A DNA stretch of 64,000 bases from Pterobdella sp. o SKG-2022. Lineage: Eukaryota > Annelida > Clitellata > Hirudinida > Piscicolidae. This document shows positions 22,201-36,100 of the stretch, piece after piece; within the stretch, counting starts at the first letter, position 1; each line of letters starts with the position of its first letter. The DNA lies in the NCBI GenBank assembly GCA_964035795.1, contig OZ038320.1:16262589-16326588 (forward strand), given 5' to 3'. The position numbers were made by a program, and so were the translations under genes. The notes below the pieces were generated by a model. It saw only the letters and a program-made list of their open reading frames with translations, made no database searches and was not told the origin of the DNA.

Positions 22201-25200
22201 CTTAAAATTGTCCAAATTTCACTTTTATGGGCGTTTATCGAAAAACATTTAATTAAGGCATAATAATTCATTTTTGCTTTTTTCAAAAACCAAACCGTAA
22301 AATAAATATAATAATATAATTATTGCCATAGAATATCAATAAAACGGTCTCATACTTGAAAATGTTACGTTGTTAACGAAAAGCTTCGTATCTTCATAAT
22401 TTATTTTTATTTTGGAACAAAAAAAATATTTTAAAGTTATCTTGAATTAATACTATAAAATTCTAAAACTTGAGATACATGTAAAATTAACAGAATTAAA
22501 GGCATTAAAAGTTGCTGATCTCATATGAGATCAATGGGCACAAGTGTTAGCAAATGGGCGTTTTACACAAAATACTTTATAATTAGTGGAATTTCAATTT
22601 TAAAAAGATGAATATTACAAAAAATAAATAAAATAGTTAAATAAATGAAAATAAAAATTTTTTTTATAAATATTAGTTTATATTTATACTTGAGTGATAC
22701 AAAATTTCATAAAATACTTCGTATATCACGAACTCAAACAGTTTATTAGGAGCAAGCCAATTATATTTGACTACAAATTTTGGGCATTGTGCGGTTCTTC
22801 AAGCTATTGCTCTAACTTTAACCTGGATTGTGGTAAAAACTTATCAGATCAACGGAAAGGCCTACAACTAGGATCATAAGTTTTTCTGAATACGTTGGAT
22901 GCGGTAGGAGAAATCCAATCGCACACTGCATTTTTTGACAACTTTTTCACAAGTTATCAATTATTGATTCATCTAAAAAGTTTTGGTTTTTAAGCAACAG
23001 AGAATATAAAAGATAACAGGTTAAGAAAAGGCTTTTTGACCGACAAAAAAACAATGAATAAGCAAAAAAGAAACACTCACAGCTATAGTTTCGATAGCAA
23101 TGAAGAAATTTTAATTTTGAGGTGGCTAGATACTGTGGTAAACTTTGAAACAAATTATGACGCAGTTGAACTTATTCATGAAGTAACTTGTAGAAATGAA
23201 TTAGAATCAAAGGTTTAGTTCCACGGTTTAATGTATTCAAAACATTTAGCTCAAATATGTGTAGAGCGGATAAGGACGATTGGTGGGCAAGCAAATATGC
23301 CACAACAATAAAGGCTAAAAATGGTATTGGCCAATATTCATAAGAATACTAGGTATGGCAGTAATAAACTCAGATAATCTGTAATTGGTTAAATGAGGAA
23401 AGTGATACGCAAGCCCAAAAACGGATTTGCTCACATTTAGGAGAGCAATTAGTCGATTCTACTTCACAAACTGCATTTAGGCAACAGAAAATCAAAAAAT
23501 ACAACTTTTCAAGGCCTCCACAAGCTCTTAATGATACCTGTTTCAATCTTCAAGGACATATAATAACTAGAAATCTCAAAAAAGATGCCAAAACAAGCCA
23601 TGCACCGCTAGAACACTGACATTTTGGAAAAATTCACGGTTACTTTGAGCGTAGCTTAGATTTATTCATATATTAACCTCAAATAAGAACGAGAATTTTT
23701 ATTTTCAAAGAATTTGATGAGTTTTTCTTTTATTATATGTGAAATTTCGTTTTCTGTTATTTGAATATTAGAACAGTGAAAAAGCCTTAATAATTAAAAA
23801 AATATATTTTTAGAACTTTTTGAAAAATTTTAATTACGTATAATTGTATAAATTTGAAATATTTTTATATTTTGGTTTTAAAAATCAAATTAGAGTGAGT
23901 TAAATTCTTTAAACTACTTTTTTAAATGCTATGCGGTTAAAAGCCAATTTGTTAACACTTATGCCCATTGATCTCATATGAGATCACCCTGTATCTCGCT
24001 TATTTTTTGTCAAATTAAAATTTGTTTTTTTTTGTGTTTTTGTGAGGTTATTTTAAGGTAGGAACAGAAGTTTCAATAAAAAATTTACTGTCATTAGCAT
24101 TTTGGGCACAAACGGGTTAAGTTTCTCAATAAACCTTAATGTTTTTTTCTATTATTTTGATTTCCGGCTATTTTACGTCAAAATTATAAATGAAATTGTT
24201 CATGGTATAGGTAAGTTTTCAAAAGTTTGTTGAAATTTTCGAGAGAAGGCTATGAGTGCAAGTTAGGCTGAAAAGAATTCCACAGACATGGGGTCTTGTG
24301 AGATAACTCATTCATTGCTTTGACTCTATGATGTTCCATGTAACTCAGATGTCTAATGAAGCTCTTTTAGGAACATTCATATGTATTGAAAGCTGTGGAG
24401 TGAGTAGATGTAGGCTTCAGCAAGGCGAGATTTCATGGTAAAATCAGGATGTGCAGAGCCATTTCAAGAAAAGGGAGTTTTTGAAAGTAGAAAAAACAAC
24501 CATCAACTGAAAGAAAATCCTTGTAAGGTTGATAAAAAGAAAGACAAAAAAACTGAAGCTGAGGTAATAAAAAAGAATTCAGCTTGTTCTAGCATATTTC
24601 TCTTTCAAAAACCAGCTTTGAAAAATTTTCTTTTAAAGACATCGTAGGTATCTTGTACTTAATAATTTGCGTTTTTATTTTTTGCAAAATGCAGTTTTTT
24701 AAAAATACTTTTATTATTAAGAAACTAAAATTTTCGACAAATTCAACTTTGTCATAATTCATTAGTATCTATACTAATTAATTTTGTGAAAAATAAAAAC
24801 GAAAAAGATTTGTAAAAAACTTTCAAGTATGAAAATTACTCATACGGAATGTTTTTCTATTATCTTTTTGAAAGCATTTTCTTTTATTAATTTATATTTT
24901 GAAGTTTTTATTTTCAATTCTTTTATGAGGATTTTTGATACATTTATTAAAAAACTAAAATTTTCGATAAGTACAACCTTATCATAAATCATTAGACTAA
25001 TGATTTATGATAAGGTTGTACTTATCGAAAATTTTAGTTTTTTTAAAATAAATGTGTCAAAAATTTCTTATAAAAAATTTAAAATAAAAAGTTATTCAAA
25101 TAATATAAAAAGATACATAAGATGTCTCTAAAAAATTACTTTCAAGTTTATTTTCATTATTTATATAAACATAGCAGCATGTTGATAACAAGTGTGAAAT

Positions 25201-27039
25201 TAGTAGGTTTTAACTTTTGATAATTTTCAAGTTGTAAGTTGGTTTTAGTTGGCAGTCTTATAAAGAATTAATTTCCAACAAAATCTTTTTTACTCACAAT
25301 ATAAACTATTTTGTTGGGTAAAAAAAAAAGAGTTAGCTGACCTTTAATTCGATGAAGGTAAACCCCACCAACCATTATTCTGAATCAATAAAAAGAATAT
25401 ATTTTAGACATAGCAGCCTAATGAATCTAATTGTTGTAAAAATAAGTTATTGCATACAAATGGTAAAACAAACTGTTAGGTTAAAGCAGAAATCAGCAAC
25501 AGAGAGCAAGAGGAGATGGAGGCTGCTCTGGAGGCCATGTATGTCTTCACATTTCATTTAAACGCATTTTAACATTGAAGTCGTGTATAATAATTATTAT
25601 TTTCATTATTTTCCAAAAAGTTTAGCTTTGTAATAAGGGTAAACTCATTGGAGTATTGAACTTTTTAAATTATTTCTATTGGAAAATTTTTGTTCTAAAT
25701 GCAATACTTCATAGTAAAATAGTTTTTGAAAATGCTAGGAAAACGTTAAAAGTAAGAACAATAAACACAGTATTTATTAAATGACACGAAGCTTTTCGTA
25801 AGGCTATCTTACCTTATCAAGTGAACTTGGTAATGTAAGCTAGCTTTACGAAAAGCTTCGTGTCATTTAATAAATACTTTGTGTTGTTCTTACTTTCAGA
25901 TTCAGGCTATTGTACTTCATAGGAAAACGTTATTTTTAAAATGTTCAATCATATAACAAGTGTATTTAAAAACACAAATAAATCTTATCGAGATACAAAG
26001 CTTTTCGTTAACTAAATAACAATTTTAAGTATGAGAAACACACTAATGAAACCGTTTATTTATACTTATATTGGGGATAAAGTTAATCTTCCATACGGAA
26101 TTTTTAAAAATTTTATTTGAAAATAAAGTGGAAAGGACAAAATGAGTAGATTGGGTTTGAATTGCATGTTTGTTGTGATTGTGAGCTAAGAAAGGTTGAG
26201 GTAATTTGATCATGTTGTGAAAAAAGGATTGATGAATACGCGAAATGGTCCAGAGTTTTGAGCTTGAAGGTATCAAAGGAAGGGGAGGTCTGAGTTATCT
26301 TTGTAAAACAGGGTGGACAGTTTTTGTTCGATTGCTGAGGTTAAAAGCGAGAAGGGTGTGGCACTTCATTTAAGTTAAGGACGCTTGAAAAATGGATAGA
26401 TGCTGCTTATAATTAAATGAAGTTAAAACGGTATTTTAATGTATGCATTATTTTTATTCACTGAGGGGTTTTGAAACTGAAAAAAAATTATTTTTGTTTT
26501 ATTATATAATTGTAATAATTCTAGTTACTAGTTTAAGAGATTTATTGAAATTTTTCCAGATTCTTATCAAATATAACTTGTTAATTTTCACGCTTTTCAT
26601 CAAATTATAAAACATCCTTGATTGGAAATAAAATAATAATCTTTTTTAGCCAAAGTAAATACTAAAAAATTATTTGAACACAAAAATAATTTTATTATAA
26701 AATTAACTTTTGTGTTGAAAATAAAATGTTAATCAGGAATGAAAAAATGAAAGAAACTGAAGTGGAATGTAAGACTAAATTTGGTAAGATCACTATTCTA
26801 GTTTTGATTCATTGGAGCTTTTGAAATTTTCAATAAATTTTTTTTGGTATACGACTTTTTTGTTTAAACATTGGTGAATACAGGCAAGAACATATTGAAT
26901 TTATTGGATGAGAATAGGAGTCGTAGGATACAAAGAAAGGAATTGTTTGAACCTGGCAGAATGGCCTACATTTTTGACTTAGAAGACAAGGTATTCAAAG
27001 TTTTAATATTTCATAATGCATTTTTAACTGCTATAGCTA

Positions 27040-27071
<32 letters not shown>

Positions 27072-30000
27072 GCGCCTGTTCTATTATGCGCTTCAATTCA
27101 CCATAGCTAGAGTTTCATCTTCGGAACAGCTAATCATAAGTGAAGACTGGAATAGCCATATAGGATCACACTCACGCTTTTGAGGATCTGCATGGTGGAC
27201 AGGTTTGGGAAAAAAGTCATGAAGGTGAAAGACTGCTGGAATTTGCTGTTGCCAATGAGCTGGTGGTTATTAACTCCAGGTTCAAGAAGAGATTTGAACA
27301 TCTGGTTACATACCAGTCAAGAGATTGTAAAACCCAAATTAACTACATATTGTATAAGAAGTTTTAAAAAAATGGTCTCTGATGTGAAAGTCATTGTTTG
27401 GGAGGAGTGTGCAACACAGCATAGACTAGTGGTCGGTGCCTTCAAGGTTTGCACTCATTATCACCCCAAAAGAAGGTTTGTTCCTCTAACAAAAGTCTGG
27501 AAACTAAAAGACTTTGGAAATCAAGTTGAATTTTCTTATTTTTCCAATGCATTAATCCAAGAAAATGAAACTGGTAAAACTTTGGATGAATGTTGGAAGT
27601 ACCTGAAAAAAAAATTTGATTAATGCTACAAAACAGGTTTGTGGAGTCTCTGCAAAACATACCTGGAAGAAGCAGACATGGGGGTGGAATGACAAGGTGC
27701 AGCAAGCTGTGTCCCACAAACGCAAATGTTTCAAAGTATGGAAAGCAGGAGGAAACAGAGATGCTTATCAGGCTGCTGAACGTGCATCCAACCTCGCTGT
27801 GCACATAGCCAAAAGTGATGCTGAGAAGATTGCGTTCAAACAAATCAATCCCAGATCTGTTGAGATATATCGACTGGCTAAGCAAATTCGGCGAGAAAAC
27901 CAGGACGTCATTGGGGATAAACTGGTGAGAAATAATAATGGCTAAATTCCTTGGATGTTGATTCCAAAAAAGAAGCATGGAGAGAGCATTATATGCACCT
28001 TTTCAGTGTGGAGTTTTCATGGAATCCAGGTGGTTTGCCCGAAGTCTATCTCGTGGAAGGTCCCAGCGAACCTTTCACTATAGCAATGGTTAGAAAGGTC
28101 ATTAATAAGATGAGCCTTGGAAAAGCAGCGGGTTCTTCAGGTATTGTTGCTGAGGTACTCAAGGCCGCAGATCCAAGTGTTTTTTTTTCACCCCGAGCAT
28201 CCTAGTCTTGTTGGGTGCTCCTCATGTCCCCATCAAGACCGTCCAGTGGTCGAGAAGCTCAGCCGCTCTCACGGGGTCGGTCCACAGACTCTCGGGGCCC
28301 AGTGTGGTACTTATTTTGGAGCAGGTGAAAAGGTGTGGGGTGTTGCAATCAAAAAAATTTCTTAAGTAATTGAAAGATTCGACCACTTCTACTACCTCAC
28401 CATTTTTGAGTTTGAAGCTGGTTTCAGAGTCATTAGTATAATAAAATTTAGCAAAGTTAAATTTAGGATATATGAAATTTTTATTAAATATATTTTTTGA
28501 ACCAGAACACCTCTTATGACACCATTTTTTACATTTATTGCATAATATTGAATTACTACCTACACCTTTACCACAACAACCACATGGCCACTTACCCCAG
28601 TTTACTTTATTAGCACTTATTTTACCACTAAACATATATTTTGTTTTCTTTATATTGATTTTTAACCCTCGCAACTCCATCGCACCTCTATTTTATAAAC
28701 ATACTTTTCACTTCATCATTTGATTCTGCCGTGAGCACTACATCGTCCGCATACAACATCCCCCAAAGGGCACCTTTTCTACATTCTCTCGTGGCTTTCT
28801 CCATTACTAGCATGAAAAGCAAAGGGCTTAAAGCAGACCCTTGGTGAACACCAACCTTTATTTCAAATTTCTTTGATGTTCCAGTAAAACAGGTCTAACT
28901 ATAGGAGTTTGAAGTTAGTTGATCAGGTTATAAAGGTTTTATAGCGCGTAGTGTGGACAAAGATACACTGAAGTAGAAGAGGCAATACTCACTCTTATTT
29001 TGCGACGCTGGCGTTTCTGCTTTTGCTCTTCCACACGCCTCGTTTCAAAGCTTGACACACCAGTGGAAACAGTGCTGCGCTAGGTACGCCGGTCTTGGGG
29101 TATTTTTTCCCAGATGTCAGGATCAATGCTGCAATGTTTCAGAGAAGCCTTCAGTGTGTCCTTATATTGCTTTCTCTGACCTCCAAGAACGCTTGCTTTT
29201 AATCAACTCACCGAAAAGCAGTCGCTTTGGCAAACGTTCGTCGGGCATATTGAGTACGTGCCTTGTTCACCTGAGTTAGGACTGTTTGAGAAACGCATGA
29301 ATACTCTTCATGTTAGCTCTTTGGAGTACCTCTGTGTCGGGCACTTTGTCTTGCTAACGGATGCGAAGCAATTTTCAGCCGGTTTCTAAAGCTCCCTACA
29401 CAGAGCAAATTATTACAGTCAACGGTGAAAAGCTTACAGTGGCAGAAAAGTTCATTTATCTCGGCAGCACACTGCCACGTCCGATCAGTATCAATGAAGA
29501 TGTTTCCTACAGAATTGCCAGAGCCAGCTCGACTTTCGGCAGACTCAGAAAGCAGGTGTGGGAAAGAAGAGGGATCAGCCTTTCGACCAAGCTGAAGGTG
29601 GACTGTGCAGTCGTTCTTCCTACACTACTATACGCCTGCTAAACATGGACTGTGTATAGTCGTCACGCCAGGCAGCTAAATTCTTTCCACATGCGATGCC
29701 TTCGGAAATTGCTTCATATCAAATGGCAGGACAAAGTGTCCGACACAGAAACACTCCAAAGGGCTAGCGTGGAGAGCATTCATGCGTTTCTCAAGTGCTC
29801 CCAGCTCAGGTGGGCAGGGCACGAACTCAAAATGCTCGACGAAAGTTTGTGTAAGTTGTTCCGTAGACAGTTTTGAGTGCACTGTAGAAGTTCTTCGAGT
29901 CTTTTGATCAGCAAAACAATGCATTTTGTCGGCTTTCTCGCTGAGCCATTCATTCTGCATTCGACGCAGCTCTAGCTGTACATAGTGGTTAATTAAATCC

Positions 30001-33000
30001 TGGTTGTTCTATGGAGTAGGTGAAGGTGCTTTGTTGATATAGTTATTGATTTTGAGGAAGTTTATAACTTGTTACATTTTTGTAATTCAGTTAGAGTTGG
30101 ATTATCATTTAATTAATATTAAAAATGTAACATTAAAAAAAAAGAAAATGATTACCATTTTCTGTTTTCAATTCTGGGGGTATGGAAGTGCCATTGAAAA
30201 AGATAAGGACAATAAATTTTTAAGATCAACAAACACAAAGTATTTTTTTTTAAAGAAGTCACGAGGCTTTTTGTAAGACTAGCTTACATTATCAAGTGAT
30301 ACTTTTATTTAGGCTGTTATAGTTTGACAATGAAGTTGTTCAAGTTTTGCCTAAAATTAGCATTTGATTGCTAAATTTTTTTTTAAATTAAAGCTTTTCT
30401 TTTTATATTTTTTTGATGTTTATATCAGATTCAATTAAGAATAATACATTCATAAAATCAACTCAGTTTTCTTAATGTCATTTATGTAAGTATAATTTTG
30501 GTTGCTTTTGTTTCAGACAACAAATCTTTATTTCATATAATCTTAGTTTTCTATTTATTTTATTTAGTTATAATTGCACAATCCTTGTTAAAATTTTCAT
30601 ATCTAAATGTGTGAAACGTATATGCAACTTCCTAAAAATTCAGCTGTGTGAACAAACGTTAGTTTATGTTAGTCATGGTTCAAAATAACCAATTTTGACA
30701 CTTACAGGTCAAGCGATTTAGAATTTTACCAACTCGCGAAAAACTTTCACACGTTTTTTAATGATGTTCTAGCATTAATTTGGGGTTCTCTATCCCTCAA
30801 AGCCTCTCTTCAGACGTTTCTAAATTTTCTTTGAAGCTTTCTATATCCTTATAAATAACTTAAGATTTGAATCATAAGATAGGGTCTTTGAAATTTTCCG
30901 TAGAATGTTTTATAAAATATTAACTAATAATACTTATTATAAAAGTTTAAAATTTTTTATTTTTGCGCAGGAGCAAGACGTACCAACGACTTTAATGAGA
31001 AGTAGGGCGGATCTTGGCAGAACTGAAGAGTTTTCAAGCATTAGAAATAATGATATTGTTGTCAACAAAGTTATACAAATATTCACTGAACTTAGAAGCG
31101 GTAAAGGAAGAGACAAGAAAAAGAAAAAAGGTTTTTGCGATATCGATACCATATTCATTTCAGTAGCATATATTATAAACGATGAAAAGCTTGATACTTC
31201 TGCTTCTTAGCTTTCACGGTTTTAAAACATATATAGTTGGTTTAAAAATTTTAGTCATAATTCTTGATGTGTTTTTACTTTTTTTTTAATTTACGAATTT
31301 TTTAAACAGAGAAAATAAGAGTTGAAGATATTGCACTGCCTCCTCCCATACAAGAAGAGTTCGTACTTTTTATTTTTATAATTTTTAAAAGATCGTTGAC
31401 ATTGAACTGAATTCAACTTTTAACGCATTTTTTTATGTCGGATTTTTGTTTTTCTTCTGGATAACAAGATTACGGTAGATTAAAAAGAAGCAAATTTAAA
31501 TATGCAAAATACGCGAAATTGCAGCTGAAATGGGTTTCAAACGAATTTTTTATCAAGCTTAAAAAGAAGGCTCATCATCTTACCCGCATCGTTCCAAACT
31601 GCAGTGTTTGTTCACCAATTCATGAAAAAGACGAAAACAACAGCTATGATCGCAATGCTGAAAGATCAATAACCTGAACAAATGGAGCTTCAAGCGAGGC
31701 TCAATAATTTGTTATTTCTTCAAAATCCTATAGATAGAGATGCTTTTGACAATTCACTGCTCCGTTTTTGTTTCATTCTGTTCAGGTTCATGGCTGGAAT
31801 TGGCTGTTAGAGATTCTGCACATTTCTCGAAACCAACGCATTTCTTGAACTATAGAAAACATTTTTCTCAATAACCAGATTATTACAAGCTAAAAGCAGC
31901 CAGCGAATTCAAGACAAAAAAATACATCAACAGACATCAACAAGCTGTGAGTGAATTGAGAAACAAAACTTTTTGTGCCCGTAGAATGATTCAAGTTCTG
32001 GAATAACATGGACCGAAAACCTGATGATACTTACCAAAAGCTGACAATTAAATTTGACTACTTGTGACTTTGTTTCAATTGTCATTTCTAAGACAAGGGT
32101 TTTAGACAGTTGTCACTACAATGAGGCAATTTTGAAGTAACTTTTCGTGGTCAAAAATTTCGAGTTAACTTCAGCGGACTGTAAAAATTGCCATAGAAAT
32201 GGAAGATCGACTACTTTAAATAATGAAACTGCATAAGTCAAAAGTGACCGTTTCATAGTGAAACTTAACAGTCAATATAACCGATTTGATTTTACGACTA
32301 TAACTTTATTTACTTGCTATTGTTGTGAAAAACATCACAAAATAGCAAATGTCATGTGAGATAACTAGACGCTGAAAGTACGTCTGCAAGCTTTAAGATA
32401 TCAACTTTCTTGGTACTGCACATGACGTTAAAAAGCACCTGTTCAGGGATTGACATAAAAAACACCTACTTAGCGTCCTAGCGTTTAGACCTGCTAGCTG
32501 GTGGGGCTGCTACCTTTTCAGGATACAAATCTAAACGACCATTCCCTGTTCTCTAGTAATCCATCAGGGTTAATAATTTTATCTTTAACAGCTTGATGAT
32601 GAAGATAAGGTACGTTCCTAACCTACACGGCGGAACAGGGGTCAACTTGCTAGGACGAATTGCTATCATACTTCCAGAAGTTTTAGTTTTCTTGGGTTGA
32701 GGATCATGAAGATCATATTTGAAAGGAGAATTCAAATGCTGTAGATCAGTTGACTGCTATCCAGTTAGTAACAGAAAATAGAATGTGTTTTATGCGTCTT
32801 TACCTGGCGAGTGTGTTTTTGAAGTAACGACATCAGGAGCAACAAACTAAATAAACTAATACTTTATCTCTATGTTTGCATAATTTTAACTAAACCTTCA
32901 TTTCTTTTAGCATATTTGAAGAGGATGAGGGTCATAAGAAAAGTAGTTTGAAAAGGAAAGAAAGCAGAGACAAAACCAAATCTTATTTTGAGAAACCGAA

Positions 33001-33077
33001 TGACGTTAGTTTTTAAACATTTTCATATGGATAGAGAGATAGATAGATATATATATAGATAGATAGATAAATAGATG

Positions 33078-33109
<32 letters not shown>

Positions 33110-36100
33110 CATAGATAGATAGATAGATAGATAGATAAATAAATAAATAGATAGATAGCTAGATAGATACCAAGATTTTGAATCCGGTTTTATTTCCACT
33201 ATACTGAGGGTGGCCAGATTTACTCCATTTACAAAACATTTTTTGCAATTATACATATATCTAATCTCCATTTCTTTCTATCCAATGCATTATTCTCTTT
33301 CAAACCAACCTTACTAATTTCTGATACTATTTTATTTTTCCACTTAACTTTCTGCCTACCCTTCTTTTTTAAACTATCAATTTCGAAAGCGAGTTCTTTT
33401 CTTAAAACATCTCCCTCATTCCTTCTCATTACATGACCAAACCATCTTACACCGCTAGCTTTAGCTAAAGTCTCTAAAATTTCTTTTAGACCTAACTTAT
33501 CAATTAAAAATTTTATTTTCAACCTATCCGATAAGTTCATCCTACAAATCCCTCTAACCATAGCCCTTTCTGTTCTTTCCTGAATGTCAAACTCATTTTG
33601 TCTAAGAGACCAAACCTCATTCCCAAACAGCATTGCTGATCTAACACAACTTGCATAAACTCATCCTTTGATTTAGGGTGGAAAACTCTTGAATAATAAA
33701 ATATCTCTACATTTCTTAAACTCCTCCCAGCCTGATCTCATTCTTGCAGTTACAGTCTCCTCGCAATCTCCACTAAAATCTACTCTACTTCTCAAGTTAT
33801 CATCATCATCACTTTACGCCCGTTCCCATACTAGCATGGGTTGGATGGGTTCTCATAATGGCTCTTCTCTTGGGCTAGTTCAGGTTTGAGTTTCATTTTT
33901 CTAAAGTCATTGCTTACTATTTGGGACCATGTTTTTCGTGGTCTACCTTGTTCTCTCTTACCCTCTGCCTCGTCATGCCTTCAAGCACTTGCTGGGTTAC
34001 CAGCATCCATCCTCGTTACATGCCCAAACCATCTCAATCTATTTTTGCGTAGCACCTCAGTGATGTCTGGAATTCCCAGTCTGTCCCTTAATTCTTCTTA
34101 TGATCTGCCATTTTTTAAGCTTACATTACACATCCACCTAATCATCATCATATTTTTTTTACCTCAAGCACTCCAGTCGTGGGATTGGTCCACAGACTCT
34201 TGGGTCCCAGAGTGGTACTTATTTTGGGGCAGGTGAAAAGGTGAGGGGTGTCGTGAGAGTGGGCAAGATCGTGAGGTCTTGTTGAGGTATGAGATGATGA
34301 AAGGCGACTTGTTTGCTTTGAGTTGGGCGAGGGTGCGACGTGTGTGGTGATCTAGGGTGGTTTCTGAGTCGTGAATGGGAGGGGGTTGCTTGTCGAGGGT
34401 TTTTTTGAGTGGATGCTAAGTAATCGTGAACTATTTTTGTGTGTATGGTTTTCATATTGTTTTTTATTTGTGTGTGAAAAGTGTACTGGGAGGAGGTTAT
34501 GTTTAAGGTGTATTTGTTGTTCAATGTAGATTGTTTTTTTTAACTTCTTGTGTGGTGAGTGGGTGTAGGGGATGAATGGGGTTGGAGGCTTTTTGTATTA
34601 GTTGTGATGCGTGAAGCTTGAGGTGGTTTTGGAGTGGGAGGATTTTGGTTTCTGAGTGGAGGTGTTGGGTGTTGGTGTCTATGGTGCAGCCTGTGATTGT
34701 TCTCAAGACTGCGTTTTGTATTTTTTGGAGTTATTTGAGGTAGGTGGATGAGATTATGCGTGACCAAATGGTGTTGGCGTATTCAACAGAAAAATGTCTG
34801 ACATGTATATATTGAATAGATTAGTGATAGAACGCCCCTTGAGGAACTCCTGTTTTTATGTTTGTGTGTTTGGATGTTTGGTTGTTGTATATGGTATATT
34901 GTTGGCGGCCTTTAAGGTAGTTGGCTAAAAATTTTATTATGGTTGTGGGTACTTGGGTGTTTTGTATTTTGTGGATGAGTTGATGAATGTTGACTGTGTC
35001 GAGAGCGGTGAGTAGGACCTTCGTTCGTTCTGACTCTTGGTTTTGTGTTTTTAAAAGCAAGCTCACTAGTTTTGAGTCATCTGGTGTGCAAATGTTTTCT
35101 ATAACTTTCATAAGTTTCACGATTCACTGAATCAAAGGCAGATGACAGATCTATGCCTTGAATTTTCAGTGTTTTTTTCGAGGTTATTGCACTGGCAATT
35201 TTCATTTTGTGAGTCCAGACAACATCTATTGATCTCTCTTTTCTGAAGGCTGCTCTGTTGTGTAGAATGAATTTTTCAATTGATGGTAAAATTCTAGCAA
35301 GAATGTTATTTTTCTTATTGTTGTGAATAGTATTATGGGCCAAGTAAATTGTAAATTTTTGTTTTGTTTGCTTTTGTTTGGAAATTAATATACCTAGTCT
35401 TAATTTATGGGTTAGTTAATTTTTGATGGTTATTTTTATAACGTGAGTGAGTTTTTTAATAGTTGTTATATGTAAAATTTTTATTTTTTCAGCTTGAATT
35501 TCATCATGCTCAGGAGATTTATTGTTTTTTAGTTTCATGATTGAGTCTTTGATTTCTTCGAGGTTTAGTTCACCTTTGATGTTTGTTTAGTGATTTTGTG
35601 ATGGTGGTTTTGTGGATGTGTTGAAAATTTCTTCATATAGTGCTTGGTTAAATCCTGATTGTTTTATGGAGTAGGTGAAGGTGCTTTGTTGATATAGTTA
35701 TTGATTTTGAGGAAGTTTATAACTTGTTACATTTTTGTAATTCAGTTAGAGCTGGATTATCATTTAATTAATATTAAAAATGTAACATTAAAAAAAAAGA
35801 AAATGATTACCATTTTCTGTTTTCAATTCTGGGGATATGGAAGTGCCATTGAAAAAGATAAGGACAATAAATTTTTAAGATCAACAAACACAAAGTATTT
35901 TTTTTTAAAGAAGTCACGAGGCTTTTTGTAAGACTAGCTTACATTATCAAGTGATACTTTTATTTAGGCTGTTATATTTTGACAATGAAGTTGTCCTCCA
36001 AGGATCCATCCCAGGCTCTCTTCTGTTTTTAACATACATAATTGATTTTCCTCTTGACACCTCTTACAACACCATAATGTACGCCGATGACATAACCATC

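Larger units (their letters stand above)
21903..24440 (-). repeat. L2/CR1-like LINE 3' end, split by an insertion
   Basis: The parts at 21903-21997 and 24183-24440 align in series with the 3' end of the long LINE at 53.27-53.45 kb (TAAGATTTTTATNGCGC, then CATGGTATAGGTAAG). Between them lies an insert bounded on both sides by ATTATAAATG (21988-21997 and 24183-24192), which reads as a 10-bp target duplication. Joining across the duplication restores collinearity with the other copy. Confidence 0.7.

Noticed and set aside
27120..28890. Twin-priming inversion of one LINE
   Set aside because: The inverted 5' part lies on the wrong side of the sense 3' part for the standard twin-priming product; independent insertion or rearrangement is more likely.
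30046..30276. Conserved 76-residue gene because two identical copies exist
   Set aside because: The whole 350-bp DNA segment is duplicated, including non-coding flanks, so identity reflects recent copying rather than coding constraint.
33023..33271. Ser/Ile/Tyr-rich protein
   Set aside because: It is a translation of the GATA microsatellite.
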